Source: Segatella cerevisiae
GTDB taxonomy: Bacteria > Bacteroidota > Bacteroidia > Bacteroidales > Bacteroidaceae
Assembly: GCF_024054555.1 (NCBI RefSeq)
Contig: NZ_JAMXLY010000029.1
Location: 1 to 40,713 of the forward strand
DNA: 40,713 nucleotides
Direction: 5' to 3'
Under the pieces are notes generated by a model. That model saw only the letters and a program-made list of their open reading frames with translations, was not told the origin of the DNA and searched no databases. The translations under genes and the position numbers were made by a program. Positions 23,501 to 32,931 of the stretch are shown piece after piece; the first letter of the stretch is position 1; each line of letters starts with the position of its first letter.

Positions 23501-24226
23501 TTATATTTCAAAATAATCATCGAGTTCTTGATTTGCGGAACCATTTTCATTGGTAAGGTCCTTGAGCACATATCCTTTCTCCATAAGAATGATTCGGTTA
23601 CTGATTTCAACAGTATGTTGAAGATTATGGCTGGATACGATAATGGTTGCCTTCGTCTCCTGTAAATAATTCGTCAGTAGCCGTTTTAGATAGTTTTGGC
23701 TTGATGGATCCAGGAAATTGAACGGTTCATCGAGAACGAGGAGTTGAGGCCGGTTGATCATGGCACCGACAATACCGATCTTTTGTTTGTTACCGGCAGA
23801 GAAATCCCTTATGAGTTTTTTCTGTCCCATGATTTCATCTCCCATGAAGTCGTGGAAAGAAGCGAGTTGCTCGTAGAGTTGTTCTTTAGGGATATTATTG
23901 ACTTTAGCTACGAATTCAAAGTATTCTTCAGGGGTGAGAAAGTCTATGAGAAATCCTTCATCAATATAGGCACCGGTGAAAGGCTTCCATTCTTCCGATT
24001 TGGCTGGATCAATACTTTGGTTCTCATCTTCAATCTGATAAATGAGATGAACATACCCCTCATCACTTTTTAAAAGGTCAAGCATTAATCGGAACAGCGT
24101 TGTCTTTCCGGCACCATTGTTTCCGACAAGACCGATAATTTCTCCTGAAGACAACAGAAGTTCGGGGATATTGACTGCTGTCTTTTCCCCGAACTTCTTG
24201 ATGAGATGATGGAGTTCTATCTTCAT
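23501..24226 (-). CDS. ABC transporter ATP-binding protein (orphan)
   Basis: A complete ATPase subunit of 241 residues. Walker A is GNNGAGKTT at 35-43, the signature is the divergent FSAGN at 142-146 instead of LSGGQ, Walker B and catalytic Glu are in LLVLDEPF (Asp166-Glu167), and the switch His is in IIVSSHNLQ. The insert between Walker A and signature has an acidic stretch (EDENQSIDPAKSEEW). No membrane subunit is encoded nearby. It starts 15 bases after the secA stop, so it is probably cotranscribed with secA. The substrate cannot be inferred; the class resembles the exporter ATPases of CcmA/NatA type. Confidence 0.9.
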   Translation of the reverse strand: MKIELHHLIKKFGEKTAVNIPELLLSSGEIIGLVGNNGAGKTTLFRLMLDLLKSDEGYVHLIYQIEDENQSIDPAKSEEWKPFTGAYIDEGFLIDFLTPEEYFEFVAKVNNIPKEQLYEQLASFHDFMGDEIMGQKKLIRDFSAGNKQKIGIVGAMINRPQLLVLDEPFNFLDPSSQNYLKRLLTNYLQETKATIIVSSHNLQHTVEISNRIILMEKGYVLKDLTNENGSANQELDDYFEI

Positions 24227-24241
24227 AATCTCTGTTTGTTT

Positions 24242-27200
24242 TTAAAATAAGTTTTTCCCGTGGCAGTACTTGAATTTCTTTCCGCTTCCACATGGACAAG
24301 GATCATTCGGACGTGGCATCTTTTCAGCCTTATAGGGGGTGTGGTTACGCATCGGTGCACCTTCATTTCGGGTATCCTGGCGCATTGCAGCTTGTTGAGC
24401 TGCACGCCCGGAACGTCCTGTTTCATCACCGAGGTCATTCTTCTGTTCAATGTAACGTCTGGAGTGCTGCTCTGGTGCTGCCTCTTGTACCTGTTGCTGC
24501 ATTTCCGGAATCTGCCCACGCATGAGGATCTCTGCGATACGATTGTTCATTTCATCGATCATGGAGTCCCATACTTTGACACTCTCGAGCTTGAACACCA
24601 GTAACGGGTCTTTCTGTTCATAACTTGCGTTCTGGACAGAATGGCGCAGATCATCAAGTTGGCGGAGATTCTCTTTCCATTCATCGTCAACGATATGGAG
24701 CATAATAACCTTTTCAAACTGTTTGACTACAGATTTTGCTTCTGTGTCGTAGGCCTCTTTCAGATCACATGGAATATTGTAGACACGTTTGCCGTCCGTG
24801 ATTGGTACCATGATCCGCTGGTAAATCTGTCCCTGTTTTTCATAGACATCTTTGATGATCGGCAAAGCTACAGACTGGATACGGTCTGTCTTCCGCTTGA
24901 AGTCTGCCATGGCTGACTGAAAGGCACGTTCTGCCAGATCGTTCTTGTTGCCGTTCTCGAATTCGTCGGCATCGAATGGAATTTCCATTGCCAGGACTTT
25001 GAGGAACTCTTCCGAAGCACCTTCGAAGTCATTGTTGTTGACGATGTTCACGACCCGGTCCCAAATGATATTGGTAATATCCATTCCGATCCGTTCGCCC
25101 ATCAGAGCATGACGGCGTTTCTCATAGATCACGGTACGTTGCTTGTTCATGACATCGTCATATTCCAGCAAGTGCTTACGGATACCGAAGTTGTTCTCTT
25201 CAACCTTCTTTTGGGCACGTTCGATGCTTCTCGAAATCATCGGACTCTCGATACGTTCGCCTTCAGAGAATCCCAGTCTGTCCATAACTTTCGCAATACG
25301 TTCAGATCCGAACAGACGCATCAGTTTGTCTTCAAGGCTCACGTAGAACACAGACGATCCCGGATCACCCTGACGACCTGCACGACCACGCAACTGGCGG
25401 TCTACACGGCGGCTCTCGTGACGTTCCGTACCGATGATGGCAAGACCACCGGCAGCTCTGACCTCAGGGGTCAGTTTGATATCAGTACCACGACCTGCCA
25501 TATTGGTAGCGATCGTAATGACGCCCAGCCCGTTCTCACTGCGGCCGGCCGAAGCAACGATCATAGCCTCTTTCTGATGGAGTTTGGCGTTCAACACATT
25601 GTGAGGAATATCACGCATCTTGAGCATCTTGCTCAACAACTCGGATATCTCTACAGAAGTTGTACCTACCAAACAAGGACGGCCACTCTCCCTCATCTTG
25701 ACGATCTCGTCGATGACAGCCTTGTATTTCTCGCGGGCAGTCTTATAGATACGGTCTTCGAGGTCTTTACGAATGATAGGTTTGTTTGTCGGGATCTCCA
25801 CGACATCCAGTTTGTAGATGTCCCAGAATTCACCGGCTTCCGTGCTGGCCGTACCAGTCATACCTGCGAGTTTGTGGTACATTCTGAAATAGTTCTGCAG
25901 CGTAATGGTCGCATAGGTCTGTGTGGCAGCCTCTACCTTGACATGTTCCTTAGCCTCGATAGCCTGGTGCAGGCCATCGCTCCAACGGCGGCCTTCCATG
26001 ATACGGCCGGTCTGCTCGTCGACGATCTTCACTTGTCCGTCCATGACGACATATTCATCGTCCTTGTTGAACATCGTGTAACCTTTGAGGAGTTGCTGCA
26101 GGGTGTGTACGCGTTCGCTCTGGACACTATAGTGTGTTAGCAGATCGTCTTTCATGTCAACGTACTGCTCATCAGTATATTTTCCGTCTTCTTTCTCTTT
26201 CTCCAAGTTTGACAGTTCACTGGCAATGTCAGGGAGCACGAATAGTTTGGGATCATTGGTCTGCCGGGAGAGCCAGGCGTCACCTCTGTCCGTCGTGTCG
26301 GCGGAATTCAGTTTCTCGTCTACGACGAAATAGAGCGGTTCGATGGCCTTTGGCATTTCCCTATTGTTGTTTGCCATATAGTACTCTTCCGTCTTGAGCA
26401 TTCCAGCCTTGATACCTTCTTCAGAGAGGTATTTGATCAGTGGTTTGTATTTAGGCAGAGCTTTGTAAGACCTGTAAAGAGCGAGGAAACCTTCGTCCAG
26501 TAATTTCTGGTCATTGCTCTGTTTGCCCTTCGTGATTTTCTGTCTGGCTTCAGCCAACAGTTCAGTAGCCTGTCTGCGTTGTACCTCATAGAGGCGCTCT
26601 ACCAGCGGCTGGTACTCTTCGTACATCTGGTCGTCCCCTTTGGGGATAGGACCTGAAATGATCAGAGGGGTCCGGGCATCATCGATGAGCACGGAGTCGA
26701 CCTCATCGACAATGGCATAGTTGTGTTTGCGCTGCACGAGATCGTCCGGGCTGATGGCCATATTGTCACGCAAATAATCGAAACCGAACTCATTGTTGGT
26801 ACCGAACGTCACGTCAGCCTGGTAAGCTTTGCGGCGCTGGGGGGAATTAGGTTGGTGCAGGTCGATACAGTCGACACTCAAACCGTTGAATTCATACAGA
26901 GGGCCCATCCACTGACAGTCACGTTTTGCCAGATAGTCATTGACGGTCACCATGTGGACACCTTTGCCGGTGAGCGCATTCAGGAATACAGGCAGAGTAG
27001 CGACAAGCGTCTTACCTTCACCGGTTGCCATCTCTGCAATCTTTCCTTGATGGAGTACGACACCTCCGAAAAGTTGAACATCATAGTGGACCATATTCCA
27101 TTTGATCTTGTTCCCACCTGCTGTCCATTCATTATGGTAGATAGCCTTGTCACCCTTGATCGTGATGAAATCTTTCTGAGGGTCGGAGGCAAGGGTGCGG

Positions 27201-27604
27201 TCAAAATCAGTTGCCGTGACTACCGTCTCTTCGTTCTCGGCGAAGCGACGTGCCGTATCCTTCATGATACTGAATGCAATCGGCATGACCTCGTTCAGGG
27301 CCACCTCATACTTGTCGTCAGCTTCTTTGGTGAGTTTGTCTATCTGGTCGAAGATCGTTTCACGTTCGTCGATCGGCGTGTCTTCGATTTTTGCCTTGAG
27401 TTCTGCAATCTTATCCAGTTCGGGTTTGGCTGCATCCTGAACATATTTCTTGATTTCGTTCGTCTTAGCACGCAACTCGTCGTTGGTGAGTTTCTTGATG
27501 TCAGGGTAAGCTGCTTTGATTTTGTCCACATACGGCTTAATCAATTTCATGTCGCGTGCAGATTTGTCACCGAAAAGGGATTTGAGAAATTTATTTAAAT
27601 TCAT
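24242..27604 (-). CDS. secA: Preprotein translocase ATPase
   Basis: It is the motor that drives unfolded preproteins through SecYEG. Walker A is ATGEGKT at 193-199, the DEAD-type motif is [15 protein letters not shown], and the second motor domain contains [12 protein letters not shown] and [19 protein letters not shown]. The C-terminal tail ends with a SEC-C zinc motif [16 protein letters not shown], used for SecB or ribosome contact. The length is 1120 residues, about 220 longer than E. coli SecA, from insertions around residues 320-450 that are usual in Bacteroidetes. It follows a small unknown gene and lnb on the same strand. Confidence 0.98.
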   Translation of the reverse strand: MNLNKFLKSLFGDKSARDMKLIKPYVDKIKAAYPDIKKLTNDELRAKTNEIKKYVQDAAKPELDKIAELKAKIEDTPIDERETIFDQIDKLTKEADDKYEVALNEVMPIAFSIMKDTARRFAENEETVVTATDFDRTLASDPQKDFITIKGDKAIYHNEWTAGGNKIKWNMVHYDVQLFGGVVLHQGKIAEMATGEGKTLVATLPVFLNALTGKGVHMVTVNDYLAKRDCQWMGPLYEFNGLSVDCIDLHQPNSPQRRKAYQADVTFGTNNEFGFDYLRDNMAISPDDLVQRKHNYAIVDEVDSVLIDDARTPLIISGPIPKGDDQMYEEYQPLVERLYEVQRRQATELLAEARQKITKGKQSNDQKLLDEGFLALYRSYKALPKYKPLIKYLSEEGIKAGMLKTEEYYMANNNREMPKAIEPLYFVVDEKLNSADTTDRGDAWLSRQTNDPKLFVLPDIASELSNLEKEKEDGKYTDEQYVDMKDDLLTHYSVQSERVHTLQQLLKGYTMFNKDDEYVVMDGQVKIVDEQTGRIMEGRRWSDGLHQAIEAKEHVKVEAATQTYATITLQNYFRMYHKLAGMTGTASTEAGEFWDIYKLDVVEIPTNKPIIRKDLEDRIYKTAREKYKAVIDEIVKMRESGRPCLVGTTSVEISELLSKMLKMRDIPHNVLNAKLHQKEAMIVASAGRSENGLGVITIATNMAGRGTDIKLTPEVRAAGGLAIIGTERHESRRVDRQLRGRAGRQGDPGSSVFYVSLEDKLMRLFGSERIAKVMDRLGFSEGERIESPMISRSIERAQKKVEENNFGIRKHLLEYDDVMNKQRTVIYEKRRHALMGERIGMDITNIIWDRVVNIVNNNDFEGASEEFLKVLAMEIPFDADEFENGNKNDLAERAFQSAMADFKRKTDRIQSVALPIIKDVYEKQGQIYQRIMVPITDGKRVYNIPCDLKEAYDTEAKSVVKQFEKVIMLHIVDDEWKENLRQLDDLRHSVQNASYEQKDPLLVFKLESVKVWDSMIDEMNNRIAEILMRGQIPEMQQQVQEAAPEQHSRRYIEQKNDLGDETGRSGRAAQQAAMRQDTRNEGAPMRNHTPYKAEKMPRPNDPCPCGSGKKFKYCHGKNLF

Positions 27605-27684
27605 TTTTTAATTGATTGTTTCTTGAATGATGCGTGTCGGATTGGCACGCCTTGATTGATATGACATGATTTTTGAGGGTTGTC

Positions 27685-28092
27685 CTATACTGTCACTCTG
27701 TCGTTAGGTCCTCGGATGACGATGGAATCCTTGAAGGTCTGGTTGGCACTTTTGAGTGCCGGCTCTTGTTTATAAGCATATTTCCCGACTTCTATATAAG
27801 AGAGGATTCGAGGTTGGTAATTGAAAAAAGCATCTTTTTCCAGATGTTGTATTGGTGATGTCTGGTCACTCTGGGTCTTGATGATCCGGATGATTGACAG
27901 AATATCGTTTTCAAAGGCCTTCGTCTCCTGTGTCTGATTGACACCACTGTTGGAAATGCCCTCCAGAACCAGTTGCAAAGCAGAATGGTAAGCCTGGGTC
28001 TCCACACCTGTAGAGGCCAACAAGACCAGCATTGTGACAATGCAGTGATTGACGGCGTAGTCCTTGTGTTTTCTTTTTGATTCAGCGTTCAT
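27685..28092 (-). CDS. Unrecognised 135-residue protein between lnb and secA
   Basis: I do not recognise this gene. The protein starts MNAESKRKHKDYAVNHCIVTML, has a moderately hydrophobic segment at about 16-30 (HCIVTMLVLLASTGVE) too short and polar for a sure membrane span, then a predicted helical region (TKAFENDILSIIRIIKTQSDQ) and a C-terminal part with many aromatic and Lys residues. It overlaps the 3' end of lnb by 11 bases in another frame, which suggests translational coupling. It stops 80 bases before secA. Coding is supported by the tight overlap and by codon use like its neighbours, but without homology evidence. Confidence 0.65.
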   Translation of the reverse strand: MNAESKRKHKDYAVNHCIVTMLVLLASTGVETQAYHSALQLVLEGISNSGVNQTQETKAFENDILSIIRIIKTQSDQTSPIQHLEKDAFFNYQPRILSYIEVGKYAYKQEPALKSANQTFKDSIVIRGPNDRVTV

Positions 28093-29329
28093 TCAGAGAT
28101 TCCTTGTTTTGATTTTTTCGTTTCTCACGAAGTAACGTCATTTTGAATATGCATCTTAATAGCAAAATCCATGCCAGCAACGTCATTCCTTCCGCATAAG
28201 TTTGGAAGACGCCTCCGATGATCCCGAAAATCAGAAAGGTCATCCACAACTTCCATACAGGGTGTATGATGCCTTTCCTCTCATTCTTGATAAGCGGCCA
28301 GACGAAGAATAGGGTGAGGGGATTGAGGATAAGGATCTGAAAGTTCAGGCTGACCGTCGGATGCTGTGAGAAGATCATCAGGAAGATGATGATTCCCGGT
28401 ATTCCTGTGAGGAGCGCAAGAGCCAAGTCGATGCCCCAATAGTTCTTTTTCTTGAAATACTCCAACAGACTCAGTCCCAGAAGGACAATGACGAAGGCGA
28501 CAACTGCCATCCTGGGTGTAAACTGATTTCCCGGAACGAGGACTGCCGAAGGACTGACCAGATAAGTTGTCTTGCTGACGAAAGGTTGCTTCCTGCCGTT
28601 GACCACACGGAAAGTTTGTCCAAAATCGTCACTGAGGCGTTCTGGCAGGAATTCCTGTTCCTTATAATGAAGTGGGCGGTCAGCCTTGATGCCCAGAAGA
28701 AGGTCTTCGCCGAACTGATCCCATCTGTTGTTTTGGGTACACTTGTGAATCAGTTGTCTGTATGACGGATAGATTTTTGTTTCCCCCGGATTGCTCAGTT
28801 TGCTCGCTGCACCCAAAGGTTTTAGAAGGATGTCCCTAGCCCTTGTCGTACAGTTGTCATAGAAATAATTGTACCTGTACGTCCTATTTTCGGGGAGGTA
28901 GTTCTTTGAAAGCGCTTGGATAATCTGCCATTTCTCTCCAGGAGAGAGACGGAGCTGCTGTTCTTTCACCCAACGCCCTTCTTCCTGGTATTCCGCCAGA
29001 AAATCTGCCGTGCTCATCACGCCCATCTGATAATCAGTCAGTCCGAACACAAAGCGCAGTACGAAATACTTTTGGCTGAACGAGAACATGCCGTAGTTGG
29101 CCGAGTAGTCCGTACCGGTAGCACGGTCATTGACGCGAATGGCTGTGTGACCGTAAAGACTCCAGATCTCTTGCCCCGGGCCGCAGGTCAGTAAACTGAT
29201 ATCGACTTGCTCCATGTGCCTGAGAATATCCTCTGCAGGTGCGGTTTTCTCGCCTGTGGTTGCTGAGGCTGTTAAATTCATTAACAGTAAGCACAGCACG
29301 CCACAGAAAATGGATTTGAAACGTTTCAC
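28082..29329 (-). CDS. lnb: Lnb-type lipoprotein N-acyltransferase (DUF4105)
   Basis: This inner-membrane and periplasmic protein belongs to the DUF4105 (PF13387) family. Recent work, as I recall it, assigns members in Bacteroides to Lnb, an enzyme that adds the third acyl chain to lipoproteins in place of Lnt. The signal peptide is VKRFKSIFCGVLCLLLMNL-like and starts at a GTG. The periplasmic domain carries the likely catalytic pair His61 (SLYGHTAIRV) and Cys160 (YFYDNCTTRAR), as in NlpC/P60-like thiol enzymes. From about residue 270 there are four to five membrane spans (MAVVAFVIVLLGLSLLEY, IDLALALLTGIPGIIIFLMIF, ILILNPLTLFFVWPL, LWMTFLIFGIIGGVFQTY). The length is 415 residues. It heads a minus-strand cluster with an unknown gene and secA. 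Activity is inferred from family. Confidence 0.87.
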   Translation of the reverse strand: MKRFKSIFCGVLCLLLMNLTASATTGEKTAPAEDILRHMEQVDISLLTCGPGQEIWSLYGHTAIRVNDRATGTDYSANYGMFSFSQKYFVLRFVFGLTDYQMGVMSTADFLAEYQEEGRWVKEQQLRLSPGEKWQIIQALSKNYLPENRTYRYNYFYDNCTTRARDILLKPLGAASKLSNPGETKIYPSYRQLIHKCTQNNRWDQFGEDLLLGIKADRPLHYKEQEFLPERLSDDFGQTFRVVNGRKQPFVSKTTYLVSPSAVLVPGNQFTPRMAVVAFVIVLLGLSLLEYFKKKNYWGIDLALALLTGIPGIIIFLMIFSQHPTVSLNFQILILNPLTLFFVWPLIKNERKGIIHPVWKLWMTFLIFGIIGGVFQTYAEGMTLLAWILLLRCIFKMTLLREKRKNQNKESLNER

Positions 29330-29333
29330 GATG

Positions 29334-29341
29334 CAAAAATA
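29334..29341 (-). promoter_or_regulatory. Promoter -7 element of lnb (leaderless start)
   Basis: TATTTTTG on the minus strand (29341-29334) lies 4 bases before the GTG at 29329. The expected start of transcription would fall at or very close to that codon, so the mRNA may be leaderless. Confidence 0.5.
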
Positions 29342-29389
29342 ACTTTAATTTCTGACTTATCGTTCTTTTATCTCAAAAATTTTCAATAC

Positions 29390-29428
29390 TTTTGCAAACA
29401 AATACGTTTACAATAATTTTGCAAACAA
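29390..29428 (+). promoter_or_regulatory. Tandem promoters with repeated TTTTGCAAACAA
   Basis: TACTTTTG (29387-29394) and TAATTTTG (29414-29421) are two -7 elements. The TTTG of the first, 19 bases before the second, can serve as its -33. The word TTTTGCAAACAA occurs twice at 29390-29401 and 29417-29428, a 27-base period. The downstream gene starts at 29485. Confidence 0.65.
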
Positions 29429-29484
29429 GACGTAGAATTACAAAGGTTCGTGACGAGTAAATTCCTAACTCTAAAAAAAAACGA

Positions 29485-30783
29485 ATGAAGAAATTGATTC
29501 TGGCAGTCATCCTTTTGACTGCAATATCGCCGTCTGTATGGGCTCAAAGCGGCACAAATTCTCCTTATAGTGCGTATGGACTTGGAGAAATGTCCGAGCA
29601 GACTACCGGTTTTAACAGGGGCATGAATGGCGTTGCGTTAGGTTTTAGGGAGCATAATCAGGTCAATTACCTCAACCCGGCTTCTTATTCTGCAATCGAT
29701 TCTTTATCGTTTATTTTTGATATGGGACTTTCTGGCCAGTTGACCCGTTTCAAGGAAGCTGGCAAATCTCTGAATGCCAAGAACGCTGACTTGGAATATG
29801 TGGTAGCAGGGTTCAGGGCTTTCAGACACGTCGGTGTCAGTTTCGGATTGGTGCCTTTCACGAATGTAGGCTATGACTATACGCTCACCGGCAATACTGG
29901 AGAGGCGTCGAATACGACTTATACCAATACTTATAACGGAAGCGGTGGCATTCATCAGGTGTACCTGGGTTTCGGCTGGGAGCCTTTCAAAGGCTTTGCC
30001 TTTGGTGTCAACGGTTCTTACCTGTGGGGAGACTACAGCCGTGGTATCTCCAATGCTTATTCAGATGCTTATGTCAATACGTTGACCCGAAATTATTCGG
30101 CTGACGTAAAAAGTTATAAACTGGATTTCGGTCTCCAGTATTCACATCAACTGACGAAGAAGGACGCCTTGACTGTCGGCTTGACTTACAGTCCGGGGCA
30201 CAATATCGATGGACGTCCGAATGTCATCGTCACCTCGACGAATTCCCAAACGGGAGTTTCTGATGCCGACACGCTCGGGGGCAAATCCCTTCATCTGGAT
30301 ATTCCGGACATGTATGGTGCAGGTCTGATGTGGAATCACAATAACCAGTGGAAGATAGGATTGGATTATACCTTGCAGAAATGGGGCAAACTCAATTTTC
30401 CAATGCTGAACGAGAGCCAGTCTTCCACCAGTTATGTCATGCAAAGCGGGGTGTTGAAAGACCGTCAGAAAATGACACTGGGCGGTGAGTATTGCTACAG
30501 TGAGCGTGACCGGCGCTTTTTCCGCCGCATGAGATATAGAGCAGGTGTCTCTTACGCTACACCTTATACTACTATCAACGGAGCAGATGGCCCTAAGGAG
30601 TATTCCGCATCGCTCGGTTTTGGCATTCCTATTATCAACAGTATTAATAACCGTTCTTTCCTGAACGTGAGTGCACAGTGGGTGCACCGCATGGCTACAG
30701 GTCTGATCACGGAAAACACATTCAGAATCAATATCGGAATTACGTTCAATGAGCGCTGGTTCCAGAAGTTCAAGGTGGAATAA
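29485..30783 (+). CDS. Outer membrane beta-barrel protein (FadL/PorV-like), function unknown
   Basis: A signal peptide (MKKLILAVILLTAISPSVWAQ) precedes an all-beta protein of 432 residues. The N-terminus SGTNSPYSAYGLGEM and the RGMNGVALGFREHNQVNYLNPASY motif are typical of Bacteroidetes barrels in the FadL/PorV group. Later alternating strands include HQVYLGFGWEPFKGFAFGVNGSY and MTLGGEYCYSERD. The protein ends FRINIGITFNERWFQKFKVE with an aromatic near the terminus. It heads the operon lptC, CBS protein, ppiD, so a role in envelope assembly is plausible, but no substrate can be named. Its stop overlaps the lptC start by one base (TAATG). Confidence 0.8.
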   Translation: MKKLILAVILLTAISPSVWAQSGTNSPYSAYGLGEMSEQTTGFNRGMNGVALGFREHNQVNYLNPASYSAIDSLSFIFDMGLSGQLTRFKEAGKSLNAKNADLEYVVAGFRAFRHVGVSFGLVPFTNVGYDYTLTGNTGEASNTTYTNTYNGSGGIHQVYLGFGWEPFKGFAFGVNGSYLWGDYSRGISNAYSDAYVNTLTRNYSADVKSYKLDFGLQYSHQLTKKDALTVGLTYSPGHNIDGRPNVIVTSTNSQTGVSDADTLGGKSLHLDIPDMYGAGLMWNHNNQWKIGLDYTLQKWGKLNFPMLNESQSSTSYVMQSGVLKDRQKMTLGGEYCYSERDRRFFRRMRYRAGVSYATPYTTINGADGPKEYSASLGFGIPIINSINNRSFLNVSAQWVHRMATGLITENTFRINIGITFNERWFQKFKVE

Positions 30784-31442
30784 TGAGAAAATCGGGTCTC
30801 GTCATTGTCTGTGTGATGTTGATGGCTTTCCTGGCAGCATGTCAGCAGGAAGTAGAGCATACTGCGCCGGCGATTCGTGACCGTGATTCAGTGCCGGTGA
30901 TGACATCCTATGGGGTGAACGCCCTGATTTCTGATTCGGGCGTCATCAAATACCGTATTGTCACAGAGCGCTGGGAGGTCAACCAGAATCTCAACCCTTC
31001 TCGTTGGATTTTCAACAAGGGGGTTTTCCTGGAAGCTTTCGACGAGCATTTTCATATCTACAGTTATCTGCAGGCTGACACGGCTTATTACTATGACCGT
31101 AACCGACTGTGGGAGTTGCATGGAAGGGTGCGGATCCTGACTAAAGACGGGTTGCGCTTCTCGAGTGAGGAACTCTTCTGGGACGAGAATCAGCACGAGA
31201 TCTATTCGAATAAATTCTCTCGTCTGGTTACCCCTGACCGTACGTTGGTGGGCGCTTATTTCAGAAGTGACGAGCAGATGACCAAGTATTTCGTATCCAA
31301 TACGAAAGGCTCTTTCGTGAAGGGGAATATGATGTCAAGTGGCAATGATACCATGCGGACAGCACCGGACACAATGAAATCAAGATTGAGGCCGCAGGCT
31401 GTTCCGAGACCGAAAAATACGACAATACCTTTGACTCACTGA
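30783..31442 (+). CDS. lptC: LPS export periplasmic protein LptC
   Basis: LptC links the inner-membrane LptBFG exporter to the LptA bridge that carries lipopolysaccharide across the periplasm. The hydrophobic start (GLVIVCVMLMAFLAAC, Cys20) ends in a lipobox-like site, so the Bacteroidetes form is probably a lipoprotein rather than an anchored bitopic protein. The mature part has the beta-jellyroll pattern: SDSGVIKYRIVTERWEV, FNKGVFLEAFDEHFH, SYLQADTAYYYDRNRLWELHGRVRI and EIYSNKFSRLVTPDRTLVG. The tail after residue 185 is Thr/Arg-rich and looks unstructured. The length is 219 residues. It is translationally coupled to the upstream barrel gene. Confidence 0.85.
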   Translation: MRKSGLVIVCVMLMAFLAACQQEVEHTAPAIRDRDSVPVMTSYGVNALISDSGVIKYRIVTERWEVNQNLNPSRWIFNKGVFLEAFDEHFHIYSYLQADTAYYYDRNRLWELHGRVRILTKDGLRFSSEELFWDENQHEIYSNKFSRLVTPDRTLVGAYFRSDEQMTKYFVSNTKGSFVKGNMMSSGNDTMRTAPDTMKSRLRPQAVPRPKNTTIPLTH

Positions 31443-31493
31443 GGAGTAGGACTGTGATACCTGAATTTGACGTTTAATGAGAAAGGAGTATTC

Positions 31494-32753
31494 ATGAACT
31501 TACCGCTTGTGGCAGGGATTATATTGACGATCGTGCTCTGTGCCTTCCTGAATGGAATGGAGATTGCTTTCGTGACCAGTAACCGGATGCTTGCGGAAAT
31601 GGACAAGGATAAAAATGGACTTGTCCAGAAACTGCTTTCCGTTTTTTATAACCATCCCAATGGTTTTGTTTCGACGATGGTGGTGGGCAACAATATCTCC
31701 ATGATTATCTATGGGATGTTCTTTGCCAAACTCTTTGATGCCACTTTGTTTCGGGATTTCGGACCAGCGTCGAGGGTCATCGGGGATACCGTCCTCTCGA
31801 CACTTGTCATCTTGTTTACGGGCGAGTTTCTTCCGAAAGTCCTTTTTAAAAGCAATTCAAATCATCTTTTGGCGTTCTTCGCCCCAGTTGCCTATTTCTT
31901 CTATATACTCCTGTGGCCGATCTCTCATTTTGCCACTTTCCTGTCCAAGTTACTGCTGAGGTTGATCGGGGTAAAGTTGGATAAAGATGGTGATGATGAC
32001 GGTTTTTCCAAGGTTGACCTCGACTATCTCGTGAGTTCCAGTATTGACAGTGCGAAGAATGACGGGTCTGTGGAGGATGACGTGAAGATCTTCCACAATG
32101 TCCTGGATTTCCCGGATACGAAGGTGCGTGACTGTATGATCCCCAGGACGGAGATCAATGCCGTGGATGAGAACTGTACAGAGGACGAATTGATGCAGAT
32201 GTTCATTGAGAGCGGGAACAGCAAGATCATCGTATACCATAATGATATAGATCATGTTATCGGTTACATTCACAGCTCTGAGATGTTCCGAGATTCCTCG
32301 ACCTGGCGAAAACGTATCCGCACAATGCCTTTCGTGCCGGAGACGATGGCGGCTCAGAAACTCATGCAACTGTTCCTCCAGCAGAAGAAATCTCTCGGTG
32401 TTGTCGTAGACGAGTTTGGTGGCACAAGTGGCATCGTCAGTCTCGAGGACGTTGTAGAGGAGATCTTTGGGGATATTGAGGACGAGCATGACAGTAACCA
32501 CCTTATCGCTAAACGGATAGACAAGAATACGTACATCCTCTCGGCGAGGATGGAGATCGACAAGGTCAATGAGAAATTCGGACTGCACTTGCCGGAGAAT
32601 GAGGACTATATGACTATCGGCGGACTCATCCTGTACGAATACAAGAGTTTTCCGAAACTCAACGAGGTCATCGAATTCGGGAAATATAAGTTTAAAATCA
32701 TCAAGAACACAATGAAGAAGATCGAACTGGTCAAGTTGACTGTGGAGTGTTGA
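31494..32753 (+). CDS. CNNM/CBS-domain membrane protein (hemolysin-C family)
   Basis: It is an inner-membrane DUF21 protein with a cytosolic CBS pair, related to magnesium/cobalt efflux proteins CorC/CNNM. The start MNLPLVAGIILTIVLCAFLNGMEIAFVTSNR and spans up to about residue 155 form the DUF21 region. The CBS pair follows (RDCMIPRTEINAVDE; SLGVVVDEFGGTSGIVSLEDVVEEIFG), then the CorC_HlyC domain. The ATG at 31494 was chosen because it follows the strong Shine-Dalgarno-like AAAGGAG. A TTG nine codons upstream is less likely. It is a paralogue of gldE at 9508 in this window. It stands between lptC and ppiD, a conserved Bacteroidetes order. Confidence 0.9.
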   Translation: MNLPLVAGIILTIVLCAFLNGMEIAFVTSNRMLAEMDKDKNGLVQKLLSVFYNHPNGFVSTMVVGNNISMIIYGMFFAKLFDATLFRDFGPASRVIGDTVLSTLVILFTGEFLPKVLFKSNSNHLLAFFAPVAYFFYILLWPISHFATFLSKLLLRLIGVKLDKDGDDDGFSKVDLDYLVSSSIDSAKNDGSVEDDVKIFHNVLDFPDTKVRDCMIPRTEINAVDENCTEDELMQMFIESGNSKIIVYHNDIDHVIGYIHSSEMFRDSSTWRKRIRTMPFVPETMAAQKLMQLFLQQKKSLGVVVDEFGGTSGIVSLEDVVEEIFGDIEDEHDSNHLIAKRIDKNTYILSARMEIDKVNEKFGLHLPENEDYMTIGGLILYEYKSFPKLNEVIEFGKYKFKIIKNTMKKIELVKLTVEC

Positions 32754-32876
32754 CATAAGTCCCTTTGTCACGTGTATCAGGCTGACAGATCTCCCTGCAA
32801 GACAGGTGAGAGACGTGAATTTGCCCTCGAAATTTAATTTTATTGGGATTTATTCACGTGTTTGATAATTTATTCG

Positions 32877-32884
32877 TATTTTTG
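32877..32884 (+). promoter_or_regulatory. Promoter -7 element before ppiD
   Basis: TATTTTTG matches the -7 consensus 48 bases before the ATG at 32932. The -33 element is not at the preferred distance. ppiD may thus have its own start in addition to the operon transcript. Confidence 0.4.
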
Positions 32885-32931
32885 TGGTCACTCTGAAAAA
32901 AATAATAATAAATATATAGAATTGAATAATA

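Noticed and set aside
25109..26140. Long plus-strand frame of 343 codons antisense to secA
   Set aside because: Its composition (many His, Thr, Arg from reverse-complemented codons) is that of a shadow of secA's coding strand, which is certain.
26723..27598. Plus-strand frame of 291 codons antisense to the 5' half of secA
   Set aside because: Shadow of secA; no independent start signals.
31950..32771. Minus-strand frame of 273 codons antisense to the CBS/CNNM gene
   Set aside because: Shadow of the real gene.
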